DNA of 64,000 bases, from positions 5,890,001 through 5,954,000 of the forward strand of contig JAHQIY010000006.1 of the NCBI GenBank assembly GCA_019054805.1, read 5' to 3'. Numbering within the stretch: position 1 is the stretch's first letter; every line of letters begins with the position of its first letter. The stretch is from Brachionus manjavacas (lineage: Eukaryota > Rotifera > Eurotatoria > Ploima > Brachionidae). The notes below the pieces were generated by a model. That model was not told the DNA's origin, did not search any database, and saw only the letters and a program-made list of their open reading frames with translations. The position numbers were made by a program, and so were the translations under genes. Positions 34,743-49,700 of this stretch are shown piece after piece.

Positions 34743-37700
34743 TTAATAAATATTCAAATAAACATCAGGTAAGCCATAGCAAACCATGTTTAAATTTTCT
34801 TTTCGAACAACAGACAAATTTCTTAGAATTTGAAGCCTCTTTTCTTCCTTATTCATTTGTAAATACCGAGCTTCTTGCGTATCTTGAACAACTTCTGGCT
34901 CAGGCTCTTTCTTTTTCAGATTTGATTCTTTGCTTTCCTTCTTATCTCCTTTCTTGCCTTCTTTTTTCTCCACAACCATCGGTTTTTTTTCTTCTACTTT
35001 CTCTTCTTGAAGCAAAAATTTAAGATGAGGAGACGCCTTGTATCGCACAATTTCCCCACATGCTTCTCTCTTTTCCATCAATTCTCTAAGTATGTTTTGA
35101 AATTTGTCCGTATTATCAATCATGTTTGTTGTCCACTGATTTGACAATATACACTTGACGCCAGTCAAACTGAGCAACAAGTTAGCTTCCAGTGAATTTT
35201 CGCATTCTAATTCAGTAGCACTTGCAAAAAAAATTGAAAAAAATGTCCAAAATTAAATTTAAAATTACTTTCTTAGTACGTCATCTTTGCCGATACGACC
35301 AAAACTTCGTCCAGTTTGAGTCAAATCATTTGCCAAAATTAATTTGCATTCATTCAAATTCAAAGAAGATACTTTGTTCGAACTAAAGTATGATAAAAAT
35401 CTCTCTGTACCATTAAAAAGTAAACAACTAGAATCGATCAAGTAGCTTTCGCATTCACCTAAACTTGGTGAATGGTCAAGACCTGTAAGTCCGGTCCATT
35501 TCGAACAAACATTAGAAAATTGTTGAGTTATTTTTTTAAAAGAATTAATTGGTGTCATATCTGAAGGAACTGTTTGTTTTTATTGTAAAAAAATCCTAGT
35601 TTAAAATTTCTTTTTTATTTAAAATTTTTTCTTACGTCCTGGAGAAGCCTCATTGAAGACATCAACAAGGTATTTAACGCGAAGTGGATCAATAGTGGAA
35701 ACATGTTCTGGCAATGGTTCTAAATTTGATGGTGGTGCGATAGTTTGTTTTTGAGGTTTATCTTTTTTCTTATCGTCCTTGACAGGTTCGACTAAAAAAT
35801 AAAAAAAAATATTCAAAGAAAATTTTTGAAAATTTTTAAAACCTGTTTCTTTTGGTTGAAAAAATCGAGTAGAAAAAAATTGTAAGGAAAAATCTCTACT
35901 AATTGAGCTAATACTTTGGTTATCATAAAACACTTTAAGACTTTCTAGTGGAAATTCGAGCAGGCTCAAATCTGCTAGGATGATAAGCTTTTCACTGGGT
36001 TTTAAATTTGAGTTGGTTTTTGAGCTCATTTGCTGTTCAGTCTGATTTGCTGCGAAATATTTTTGAACGAAATCAGTCACTGATTTTAAATATATTTCAG
36101 TACTGTTTATCAAAAATTCGAACTTGTTCTCCAAATCTTGCATTGTTTGTAGCATTTCATCATATCTCTGGAATTAAATTAAATTTTTATTTCCTTGTTA
36201 AAATTTTTACAAAAAAATCCTTGAAAGTTATGAGCTTTAAAAAGAATTAATAATTATTTAGTCTTTATCAATTTCTTAAAATTTTGAAAGTACTCATAAA
36301 TAGACCGAATCAATTTTTTTTTATCTGAAAATGAAAGTGGGACATATGACTAAAATAAAATCTAATTTTCTATTTACGATTCATAAATTTTTATCAATGT
36401 TGTGATTGTATTTTTACTATTTTATTTTTTTTTTATTATTTTCTTAATAAATTATTACAGATCTTAATTTTAAAGTGGCACTAAAATTTGAAATTTACTT
36501 TCATAAGTATAAAAAAAATGTTTATAATTAAGCCTTAAATATCAAATTAAATCGAATATCGAAAATCAAAAGCTTAATTATATATGGTTCTGGCAATGGT
36601 AATGGGTGAGAATGTGTGTTTTATTCATTAGAGATAATAGAGATAAATCGATTGAAATATATATAGAGTTCTAAAAATAATTTTTTTAAATAAAAAAAAA
36701 AATTAAATATTTTTTATTATAAATTTTTTTTTTTTCAAAATTAGGAATTTTTTAACAATGTTTTTTTCATATAATTTTTCTGAATGAAAAACATACCTTT
36801 TGCTTCTAAAATATCGTCATCTTTTCCAATCTTCCTCATGTGAATTATGATCAAGACAATAACCTGTTTCATGTGGACCATCATGGTCATAAGATTTTCA
36901 ATTATTGATTAAGAAAATATTTAAATTTTTTCTGTATAATTTCTTAAACTTAATTGTTATTCATGATCTAAAATCTGAATATCAATTTTAAGTTTTTTGA
37001 TGGATAAAACAAAAAAGTGGCATTTAATTTTAGGTTTCAAATTTTAAGGTCCCTAGTGTCTCTATAACATGTGACTGATGATACGTAACCCTATGGAAAA
37101 AACACGAATTTTGGGTTTTAGCCAAAATTGAGCTCTTTAACCTATTTCTTGGAATAAAAGTGCAATGAACACAATTCAACCTTACCACGATTCTTAGACA
37201 ATTCCAGTAATGATTAATAAAAATGACATTTGTCAACCAGCAAACATCTTCATCAGCAAAAAAAAGAGGAAGACCAAAAAAAAATAGTTTATTTTTAATT
37301 TATCTTGTCATTTTATGCTTCAATTTTGTATTTTTGTTGTTTTCTGGTGATAAATAATAATTTTTCGGTAAAAAAAAAATTAGCCGATGAAAAGAAATAC
37401 TTCTCTTATTTTTTTTAGAAAAAAATATCACGAATTACAGGTTGGTGATGTCTAATTTGTAAAAGACAAATATAAATCAGACATATATTTACAAAAAGCG
37501 AATCTAAAAACTTATGCCTTTTGTTTAACTATTGATTAATTAATACCAGAGAAGACAATTTCTTTTCAAGTTAAAAATTTTTTGAATCTATTGTAAAATA
37601 ATCTTGAAAAAACTGAAAATTTATTGAATATTTTTTTAATTTTTCTGTATGGTAACACAGTCTAAATGAAGTTTTTTTTCGGCTAATTCGGTAGAATTTT

Positions 37701-40700
37701 TCAAATTAGTAATTATGTTTGACAATTTTTGATCCGATGACGGAACAAGTTTGAACTGACCTTATTTGCTTATCGTTTTCAGCGGGTCTTAATTAATTGA
37801 AAATAATTTTTCTAGAATTTTAAGATAGCCGATGGGTCCGTTGTCTAATGTTGTTATTTTTTATGGGTTAAGAGGTTAATCAGGTATCACCTCAATACCC
37901 AAAAATCCCACCCATTTACCCCTAAAAATAAAATATTTAACATAATTAGACTGAATAGACAAAAATGATCACGATGACGCCATTTTTTATGAAAAATTTT
38001 AAATTTTGTTTCTCCTTTTTTTAACAAAAATAATTTGATTTTTTTGATAAAAATATTCATTCTGTATTAATAAAAATCGTCAATATATTATAAAAATGAA
38101 TCAGAACAAACAAAAAGAAGTTAAAAAAAAAAGTATTCGATGGAAGATCTTGATAACGCAAAAAAAGATGTTTTTGAAAAAAAATTGAACACTACTCAAG
38201 CTTCAAATTTATACAACATTCTGAGACAGATCTTTTTAACTAAAAAAAAATCAAGCATAAAATTTATTTTGAATTCGTTAAAAATTCGTTTAAATTTTTC
38301 TAAATAGTTATGTTGTAGCGTATATTTAAAAGAATAATAATAAAGAATATTTTAAATATTTATATTTTTAAAAATAACATTTAAAATCCTTTTTTTAATT
38401 CTTATTGGGCTAATTGGGTGAATTCGGTGAATATCCTGAAAATTTTTTGAAAAAAAAATTGAAGACTTTTTAGAGAAAAACAAAAGAAAATTTTTGAGAA
38501 ATTTTAGAAAAAAATGTACGATAGCGTCTAAAAAAACTCTACAAATTTCTCCAAATTTTCTCTAAAATTTAGTTGACTGGATTCTTATATTTTAAACATT
38601 GAAAAACATAATTTTCTTAATTTTAATTTAAAAAACTTTGGTTTAATAATGTACTTATTGGCACTTGGCAGTGCTTTTTTTTTTAGATTATAAATTTTTA
38701 TAGTCTCTGATTATTTTAAACTTCAAAGTGTCTCTAGTAAACTGGTGAAGCAGGGTATCTATTGGAGTCAATGAATATGACTTTGAACCTCACAAAATTA
38801 TCAAAAAAGTTACTTACAGCACTCGAAGGGTCTAAATAATATTTAATAAAATCATTTGAATTTTCGCTCAATTGAGAAGAATTGTTTTGCTTTTTTATCA
38901 ATTCGTTATTAAGTTGAAATTCAATTTTCAGATTAAAAGACTGAAGATTTGCTTTCCATTCTTTCCATTGTTGAAGCAAATAGTTTAGCTCAAATGGGTC
39001 TGTTTTTACCCTCAGAACAGCGGCTTTTGTTTGTCCAGCACTATTAGACATTTGTTGTTTTGAGTTTTTGGCACCCGATTTAGAGTGATCCAAAATAGAC
39101 GCAAAAAGTTCATTTCTAAAAAACAAATTCTAAATAAATCTCGTAAATTTAAAAAAAATAAATTTTGGTTACTTTTTTTCATTGTGTTGAAGGACCAGCA
39201 AAGTATAGTTAGGTGGGAAATCTTTAGAAAAGTTGAAATGATTTGAATTTATTGTCAAGTATTTTGAAGCATTGAATTTGGATTTGGTCAAGTCCAAAAT
39301 TTGCTTGATAATTGGCGAATTCAATGAATTGGTTTGGATGTTTTTACTCTTGAAAAACTTGAGCAAATTGTAATATCCAGTCAGCAAAGAATTTTTAGGA
39401 TTGAGTGAACTTTTGACAATTAAAGCCTCAGCTTCTACTGAACTTAAAAGACTCTGAAAAAATAATTAAATAATAAACTTTTAAAAACTATTGAACTAAT
39501 TTACTTGGTATAAAGAGACAAATTGTGAACAAAGATTTAAGTCAAATCGGCCAACTAGTTCAATAATTTCATGAGTAATTTTAGCAGCTATTTCCATGTC
39601 TTCGACCAAGAGGGCTAAACTAAGAGCCTGGAGAAGACAATCGATAGAACTGGCCTCTGTTTGATTTACATGTATCAATAGATTTTTCAACAATTCTTGA
39701 TCTGCTATGTTGGTCAGATTAGATTCTTCTATTAAATTAACATTGTAATCGCGGTCACTCAAAATATTAATATTTGCTTCATTTTCAGTAAAATTAAACT
39801 CATTTATCTCAGCTGAATTGACCGGCTGGGCTCCTGGCAAAGCCGTATTGGAACGAATGGGCTTTTTTGATTTTGAACTTGAGTCACCATCACTAAAAAA
39901 ACTTGGTGGCTGATAGTTTTTGATCAAATCTAGAATGGTGGCATCCCATTTATTAATTGTACTAGTCATGTTCAAAACACTAGAGTTAAAGCTGCTCTCA
40001 TCATTTAAATTGTTTTTGCGCAATTGATACTTAAGCTCACTAATAATACGAAAACTTCGACCCAGTTGATACAAAGTTTTACATTTGAAATTTTTTAATT
40101 TTATATTTAAGTAGAAACATGAAATCAGGAAGGCACTTAATTGGTCTGGTATCCTGGTCAAATGTTGATTCCAAAGTTGGTCAATTTCGTTCAGGTTTTC
40201 GTGTTCGCTACCGGCATAGAGTTCAATTACTTTTGTCATATTATCTTTATTGGAACTCTTGGCATTGGAAACTTTTGTCTCATTAAGATGTATTTCGAGC
40301 ATATCAGTCATCAATGAGCACAGTTCAAGCTTAATATCAGACACTTCTCTTTGGATTGGAAGTGAAATGTTCTGAATTTCAGATGGCGACTGCAAAGATA
40401 TTGCTTCATTGAGTAATTCATTTAAAATTTCCAAGCAGTTATTCAGTGTTTCAAAAGCCTGGCAAAAAAATAAAAAAATTTTAAATAAATTATTTTAGTT
40501 GAGTTAGCCAATATAATGGAATTTTTTTAAATAAAATATTATTTATTTGCTCCCATTTTCACAAAAAATAAGCAATTTTTAAATAGAAGTAATCATAGAT
40601 TGACTTTTTAAAAATTTTAATTAAGACTTGATTAGTTTTTTAATTTTTTTTTAAAAAGAAGAATCTTCTTTAATTTAATGACCCCTTATTTAATTAAAAA

Positions 40701-43700
40701 TAAAAATGATATTTTTATAAAATAGCGGAATCTTATCCTTATAATTTATAAGGTAAATTAAAAACACAATTTGCTTTACAAAAAAATTTTGGATCTTCTG
40801 AATTTCCAATATATTGCTCGATTCCAAAGTAGGAATGCCAACTTTTCTTCAATATAATTAGTTATTTTTAAGACAATGGAATGATTTACCAGGCCTTTGA
40901 ATGAAATTTTCTAATTTTTTGTGATCATTTCATAATTCAGCTATCTTCATATTATACATTGCAGACCAAAATTAGAATTTTTAAAATATTAATGAACTTT
41001 CTATTAATTAAAATTTCAAAATTTTCATGAATTCTCAAAATAAAGAAATTTTTAATTTGGAAAGGTTTTTCGTGAAAAATCAAAAAGTATTTAAAATCAA
41101 TTTTCACTTTAATTTTTAAATTTTAATTAAATTAAAAATTTCTTAAGTGATTAAATTACTTAATTATTTTTGATTTTTGATAAAATAGATATCCATAAAT
41201 GGAAAGTATTGACTTAATAACGTTTGAGCTTTTAAAAATCTGTAATTTTACTTGAATTAACGTCATTTAATGTAAAGAAGCGTTATTTATCGTAAATTAT
41301 CGTAATTTTACAAAAGTTATTTAATATAAAGATAGCTGAACTACAAAATTCGAAATTAAAAAACCATAAAAAATTCGAAAATAAAATACTTGGCAAAATC
41401 ATTCTACATAAAAAAGTTAAAAAAAAATAAGTTCCCGAAAAGAGCAAATATTTTAATTTTATTTTAACTAATAATTTCATTTTTAAGCGAATCATTGAGA
41501 AATTCATTTTCAAATAATCAATTACCGAATTCAATTTTGAATAAAAAAGGCTAATTTTGAATTCTTTAAAATTTTGTCTAAACAAATATTTACTAAAATC
41601 ATATCGTAAACAATGCTTATATTCAGCTTCAATATTTCTGCTTAAAAATCGTCAATTAAATAGTTAATAAAATATTTTTATACATAAATGTGACCCTAAT
41701 AAAATATGTAAATTATAAAAAATTCAAAACATGGAGTTAAATCAAATAATCATATAATTTTACAAAAAATAATTGTTTAATTTTTTAAGATTTGATTTTT
41801 AAAGGTTTATTCTATTACTTGTATAAAGTAGTCTTTTTTAGCTTCAATGTTTACACAATCTTCAGCAAACATTTTGAAAAGATTCGAGCTTGCTTTAAGG
41901 CACTTAATCGAGTCTCTTTTGAAACCATTTTTGGCAAATATCTCAAAGCTAGTTTGGTAAAGCTAACAAAATTGAAAAATTTTAAAATTTAAAAAATAAA
42001 GTTTAATTTTATTAGGTTACATTTATAACATTTGAGAATCGTTTGAACATGGTCGGATGCATGCTATTTCTTCGCGAAGATCGTTTTGCAGCCCGGCTTC
42101 GTCTTGCCAATTCTTCTTCATTTAATTTTCCATTTAAAACACCTTCATAAGTTATCTCGGCCAAATCGAAGTACATACAAGCTTCAATATATGTCAAAGT
42201 TGACAATTTATTTAATCGGATTGATTTCTCATTTTGGATTAGTTCGATTGACTTGTTCAAAATTTTCAAGCATTTTTCATAGCCATCTTTGTCATTGTAG
42301 TCGTAACGATGCGAATCAATCAGTAAATGAATTGATTTCCACCAAAATTCTTCGTCTATCGCAATTTTCTTTGATTTTATTTTTTAATTTTAATTTTTTC
42401 TTCAAATTTAATGCGGACTTACTTGAGCGTTTGTTGCGTAATTTCTTGCTTCAATCAAATCGAAGTCAAAAAGAGCTATTTTGCCAAGCATATATTGAAT
42501 CTTGCCAAGAGTCTCACTGTCCTCAAATGTCTTAATTAATAATAATTTATTTAATAACTTTTTATTCTTTATTGAAATTAGCTTTTTGAATTTATTTAAT
42601 TTAAAATTAGAATAATCAAGTGAAAAATGTTAACAGATAAAATAGACTAGTGTTTATTTAGTATTTGTAGTACTCATGTAACTTAAAACTTTACTAATAT
42701 TTTAAGTATTTTAAGTAATGGATTAAGTAATATTTTAAGTACTAACTTTACTTAGTATTTAAAATATTTTTAAAGTTAAGACTTTTACTTAATTAATTTT
42801 TTCTATCAGGTTAAAACTAAGACTTGTACAATACTTGTTCTGACTTTTTTCCTGACTGAAAATTATTTTTAACTACAGAACAGAAGTAATAGGCTAATAG
42901 TTCTGTAATCAAAATGTCTTTTTTTTTATTCTAAATAAAAATAGTGGTCAAAATACAAATTTTGATATTAAGGCTTTAAAAATGAAGTGCTAAAAGTTAA
43001 TTAAGACAAGGATCTACAGCTGTTGAAAAATTTTGAATTTTAAAAATTAACAAAATTCTAGTGAAAACAAAATTATCGAAAAACTAAATTATAAAATCAA
43101 ATTAAATCTTTTAAATCAAATCTTGCACTGAGCTAGCTTGATCTTTAAAAGATTTAATATTGAATATTTGATATTGAATCATAAAAATATAAATTATAAA
43201 TTAAATTATTAATAAATTCAAATTATTAAAAAATAATATTTAGATACCACTAAAATACTTTTATTCGGTAAATTTTTTTAATTAAATTTAACAGTGTTAA
43301 ATTGGATTATACTGTTAGCAAATTTTAACTGAGCAAAAGAACCCCTTAAACTCTTGAAAATAATAATTAAATTTTTTTTTTAAAATTTATTCAAAGGTAA
43401 AACTTTGAGATATTGTGAATTTGAGAATAAGCAATAAATCTCCATAAGTTTTATATCTTAAAGCACAAAATTGGTTCTGTGATAAATTTAATGAAATTCA
43501 GCTTCTGCAAAAACTTAACAATAATAAAATTTTTTTCAAAAATAATTTGTGTATTATTTTTTTACTCTTGTAGAGACTGAGATAAGGTGATACATTCAAT
43601 GCTTCAGCTCATTAAAGAATCAAGTTAGGGATTTTAGAGTAAAAAATTAATGACTTGTTTAGTTTTCATTATTTCTTCATTAATTTTCAATATTAACTGA

Positions 43701-46700
43701 AATGTAAAAACTATTCCAAATGACTGGAAACATGCTATTTTAAACCTTTTATTTAACAACAAGAATTTATATAAATATCTTTCAATATTTATACATTTTT
43801 TAAATAATCAACAAATAAACTAACGATTTCAAGTTATCTTGAGTATTCTAAAAGGGCCTGTTTTAGGACCTTTGCTTTTCCTTAGACATTTCGTTCATTA
43901 TATTTTGTCTTAATTGAATTTTGAATCATTTTTTTCAATTTTTTAACTTGAAGGAGCTAATCCTCGATACATAAATAAAAATAAATAATAACTTACAACA
44001 CAAGCATTCAAGGCTTCATACAAATAATCCCTGGCAATTTGAAAATATCCATTATCAATCAAATATTCAGCGAGAACAATCCAAACATTTTTGTACAGAA
44101 TGTGATACAAATTGTTGTCGATTTTTTTCTTTTCTCCCGGTAATTTCAAGTCATTGGGATCAAATTGCTGAATATTGGTCAAATTTTGTCCAGGTGAATC
44201 TGCATTATTTTGACCACTAATTTTCACATTTTGACCCTTAGCCATTATTTGTTTTTTTTTGATTTTATTTTTGTTTAATATAAACGAGTTTGTCGAAAAT
44301 CCACCTTTTTTAGAAGACGATGAAAAAGAAGCCAAACTATTTGACTTAAAGTTTGTGTCCTCATCTTCCAATTGAGTTAATCTTTGTTTAAAAGAGTAGA
44401 TTTCATCTCTGGACAAGCAAGCTTCAAGAGAATCTATTTGTATTAGCTTGAGAAAGACAGATGCATTTGGAATTGCTACATGAGCGCTAATATCTGTGCT
44501 GGGCTTTAGTATAAATGTTGCCAGGGCCTGCTGATGAAATCCAACAGCCTGAATCAAATTCAACTCTACACATAAATTTATCATTTTAAGCCTCAGATAA
44601 ACATTCAGTGAAACTATTTGAGATTTATTTTCCATTATTAAAGCTGAATTGACCACAAATAACTGGAGGTGATGAACAGGAAAAATTAAATGGGACCATC
44701 CATTTTCTCTAAGCATTTCGGTCAGTTTGTCCAGATAGTAAAATAACAAAAATGGCTCACTGATTGAATTTTTGTTAATTCCAGTCTTTTTCATCAAATC
44801 ATGATTCCAAGAGTTCATGAGCTCTTCATTAAGTTCAAATTGACTCCACTGTTCTTGACTCTGCGGAATCAAATTTACGTTTGGTTCATTCTTTTTTTTT
44901 GATCTAGTCTCTGCTGGTTTTTTGACTTCTGCAGCCTTTTTCTTGTCACCTTGGACCGCTTCTGTTTGGCCAAGTTTTTGAATCTCTTTGCTAGCATTCT
45001 GAGCGTTCTCAACAGCTAAACAAATTAATTTGTACACAGAATAAAAAGATTTTAATAAATATCCAGTGTATTCATTATGGCTGTGTCCGACCATTTTTGC
45101 CAAAATAACATTTGCTCTAATAAAGCATTCTAGTTGCTTTATGTCCTGAAAATCGGTCCAATTTAACGAGTTGGTCCATTCAGTTGAATTCGACTCGAAC
45201 AGAGCCTCTCTGATGTTGGCATTTAATAAATTTTCATACTCTTGCTCAGAGTTGGTATCCATTTTTTTATGAAAACTCCTAATTTCAACATTGTCATGAA
45301 TAGTTGGTAAAATAGACATGGTTGAATTAGTTGCTTTGGTTGTAATCCTTCCTTTACTATTAGGCTTGCTGAGACGACTGGATACTGCTGCCGAAGTTGA
45401 CCGAGATTTGTCTGATTTTATTTTAAACATTAACAAATCAACAGACCATTCTGCCAAATCGATACATTTTTCTAAATTGTACTCATTTGAAAACATAAAT
45501 TGGGCAAGTTCCAAACTATACTCGAATTTAAGCCATATGCTTTCATCAGACTATGAAAAATAAGAAAAAAATTACGTTTTTATTTTTATTTTAGAAAATA
45601 ATCAATAACTTAAATCTGAATAAAAATTTATGGATAAATTTATTAGATTTTTTAATTGCCAATTTGAAGATTTAATTAATTTATTATTTCAAGAATTAAA
45701 AAATAAATTTTTTAAATTAAATTAAAAATCTTATAAAGACGCAAATTTTTCAAAATTTATTCTAGAATTTATTATTAAATCAATTTGTTTTTTGTTTGTT
45801 AATTTTTTTGTTTTTAGTGAACGAATCTCTTGATAGCAGTTGATGGTTTAATGAATTTCAGTTTAAAAAAACAAATTAAAAAAAAATTTTGATGTAGGAA
45901 AATAGAATGATGGTGACATAGGCGTTTTCATCTTTTAACTTTAAATTGATTTTAATTTCTTGATAAAATAAATCTTCAACACTAATTATTATTAATAAGC
46001 GATCATTTTTTTTAAAGTATTTTTACTAATTCAATAAGTTTACTTTTCACAAAGAAAAAAGAAAACACCCTGCCGATGACATTGTCACCACCATTGAAGC
46101 TACAGTAAATACTGAAAATTTATCTTGATTGCAAAAATTAACAAAGCAATTTATTTTAAAATTCTAAGCTTAAGAAAAATTCAAAAGATTAAATAACTGT
46201 GAAAAAATTGTGTTTATTTTTAATTTTTATTTTTTCTGATCTATTATTAAATAATTTTTATTTCAGTAAAAATCAACTTGTCAACAACAATACCGTGCCA
46301 CTAAAGAATCTCTTTGATGTGGAATGGTGAAAAATTTTCCAGCAAATAGGGTATTCTAGCCATAAAAGGGGTATATATATATCTGTTGTAGCCAAAATAG
46401 CTAGCCCCTTACGCCAATAGTACCCTCAAAATGAAAAAGGCTATAAATGTTTCTTCGCAAATAGAACCATTCAATCTTGGAAATAACTATCCGGCCAAGT
46501 TAAGAAAGCGACTAATGTTGAGCAATTCAAGGTCGAATTCAACAAACACAAAGCAGGCACCCGACCAGATAACCCAAGATGAATACCTCTACTTTCTTGA
46601 TAGTTGGTAAAAATTTTAACAAGAACACTTGTATTTTTTGATGCTGATTACGAATTTCTTGTTGAAACATTCAAAAGCTTAACAGATTTTCTATTTTTCA

Positions 46701-49700
46701 AAATAAAACAAGTTTAGGAAAAAATCCCATTTCCGAAATTGAGAAGCTAAAACATTAAACAATCATCAAGCTTCTGTGCGCTTTAACATTTCATTTTCAA
46801 TTTTACGATCGAATCAATGAAAAGTATAAAAGACCTGCAAATGGTAAAGGTGCTACACCATGGATCCCTAAAGAATTTGAAAGGCTTTTAGTCTACGCTG
46901 AACGACCAAAGGTTGTTTCAAATGTAAAAAAGTATTTGGAAAAGTCAAAACAAATCAAAACAAATGGATTTCTTGTGAGAGATGTAACAATTGATCTTGT
47001 GGGAAATGCCATCCAAGAGACTTTGGTTTAATTATGGAATTTTTTTTTTCAAAAAATTGTTAAAAGATTAATTTTGTTTTAAAATAGGATAAATATATTT
47101 TCTTATACTTTTTTTGTATTGTAATTGCTTGAATATATATTATTCATGGAAATACCCCAATGTAAGGGTTGAAACGTTAATAAAATATCTTTTTTTATTT
47201 TAGCTCTGACTTATGAAATATTATTTAACTTTATTTTTAGTTTTTCATATGTTTTTGTTCTGAAGGAGCATCTACTCGGTAAAAAATAAAGAAATGAATT
47301 GTTTAAAAGTTAAAAAAGAATTTTCAAAATTTTTTTCAAATTTCCAAACAAAAATTAAACTCATTCTATTTCACCAAAAAGTTTAATTTCAATTATGAAA
47401 ATGCTTGCAATATTAACTTAAAATTATTTTTTTTTGAAACTGAAAAAAATATTTCAAACATCGCACTTTTTCAATGTTATTTTAACATTTTCATTTTATA
47501 ATTCAAACACAAAAAATTAAACCATATTTAAGCTTAAGTTTTTTCAAAAAAATTTCTCTATTAAAACGTAATTCTTTGAATTTTGTACAATTCCATTTAC
47601 GAATTGATACATCATTCAAAAATTGTAGTATTAGGTTCTCGATTAAAATAGATCTAAACCTTAAATTCAGGATGCAAAAAAATGAGATATGAGTTAATAT
47701 AATGTCAACACTATCCTTTTAAAACTAATCTACTTACACTTAGTATTTCAATAGCTCGTTGATAGGATTTGATAGTATCCGAATTTTTTATAGATGAAAG
47801 TGCAACTTTTCGATACATTTGAGCTAAATTTTTTTCACTCTCTTCTCTAAACTTTTGCAGATCCATTTGCACATCCATTCCTAATTTTGACTTTGTAATT
47901 ACCTTGAAACGGTAGATTAATAATCTATGCTTGGTTCTAGGCAAATCATTCAAGGCCATTTCCATCTGCTCAAGAGCTTCCTCGTATTGATTTTTGTCCA
48001 AAGTAATTTGAAACAAACAAGCATACAGAACACATCTAAGAGTCAAATCATCAAAAGCATCATCGATATCAGTTGACTTTTCGCCAGAACTTCCGGCCTC
48101 TTGCCCACTGTCTGCTTTAGGCTCCTCTTTTACTGCTTTAACACTTTCCTTCGAACTCTTATTACTCTTGGCGCTCTTTGCTGACTTGGCATGGGTCTCT
48201 TCTTTTTTCACTTCAATTTTAACAGTTTCCGCATTATTGACACTCTCTTTGGGCTTGAATTTATACACATTGGTCCAGCTTGACAACATTTCAGTTAAAT
48301 TTTCATACAGGGTAGCTCTTTCCTGAGCTTGAGCCAAGTATGGTAGACACAAATTCCAGTAATGTCGAGCTGCATGGACAACTAAGTCATAGTTCTCAGC
48401 ATTCGAGGCATAAAGAGCTGCATCGGCAAAGCCATTCAGAGCACTACGTCTTAAAGCAACCCTAATGTCTTTGGATCCGTTTGAAACATTCGAGTTCTGA
48501 GATTGATCCAAATTTTGCTTCGAGCTGGACGCGATTGGCGAAGTGCTTGGATTATTAAGGATAAATGCCAAATGCTCTCCGAGTGCCAGACAAGCCTCGC
48601 TGAGCAAAAACTGCGACTTTAGGTATATTTTTTTGCTTTCATTCTTTTTTTTTTCAAAGTAGCTAACCGACTCAAGTGCTCTTGAATAACAGTATCTTAA
48701 ATTATCAGTTTGGTTTGCTCTATTGGCCAAGACACACAAATTTGACCAAAGCTCGAGTTCTATTAGTTTGTCCGGCCAAGGCTGAGCAGAGTCAATGTAG
48801 CCGATTAATTCTTTTACTCCAGGAGGCTCCTTTATTTCGTAAGAGTTCTGACCTGACACTTTGAGGTTTCGATTTAGGATCTCTACCCCCACCATGCACC
48901 TTGTGTACTTGTCTTGAATTCTTTCGTTGGCTTTGTTCAGGCCAAAATTTTTAATTGCTGATTGACTGAATTGTTTGGCCAGCACCCAATTTTTGATCAA
49001 AGGTGATCTTGCATTCAATCCGACCACATCTTTGAGGTCATCTCCATTAGTGACCATCATGGCGTATTCACAGACTTCAAGGGCTTTTTTGAATTCGGCT
49101 CCAGCTTCTGGTGGAATGACAATTGGTTTTGTTGCAGCATTTAGTGCTTGTTTTTTCTTATCTGTGTTAATGTCTGAAACAACTGGAATTTGCAGTGGTT
49201 TGACACGGTCGAGAGGAAGCCAATTTTGCATTAGACCCGTTGACAAAGCCACACAAATGGATACCAAAAGTTCGGCCTCGCTAAATCAGTAGAAATGGAT
49301 TAATTTATTGCTGTTGAGATTAACCATAGACTTACGTGTCATGACCAACTTTTTTGATAGCATCAAAAATTTCTGTCAAGATTGACACAATTTGATTATT
49401 TTGCTTTTTTTCTATTAAGTGGTGGAAATAGTTCCACAAATAGGCACTTCCTTGACATACTAGCCAGCTTTCTTTTAACTCAATGCCTATTTTGATACCT
49501 TGGAGAAAATTGTCAACTGCTTCTTTGCACAAGCGATTTAACCACTCGCAATATTCTTTCCACTCTTGGTCATTTGCAAAATCCCTTTTTTTTATATTCG
49601 ATTTTGTGTTATCCATTTCCGTCTCGCTTTGGTCTGCTAATTTGGCAAATTTGTGAGTTGTATGGTCGTCTGCAATTGGCGGTTTGGGGTTTTCATACAA

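Noticed and set aside
42086..42535. 149-codon frame on the plus strand
   Set aside because: It is the complement of CFAP46 exons 11 and 12, which have good splice phases and family similarity.
48975..49292. 105-codon frame on the plus strand
   Set aside because: Shadow of the large CFAP46 exon at 47738-49280.
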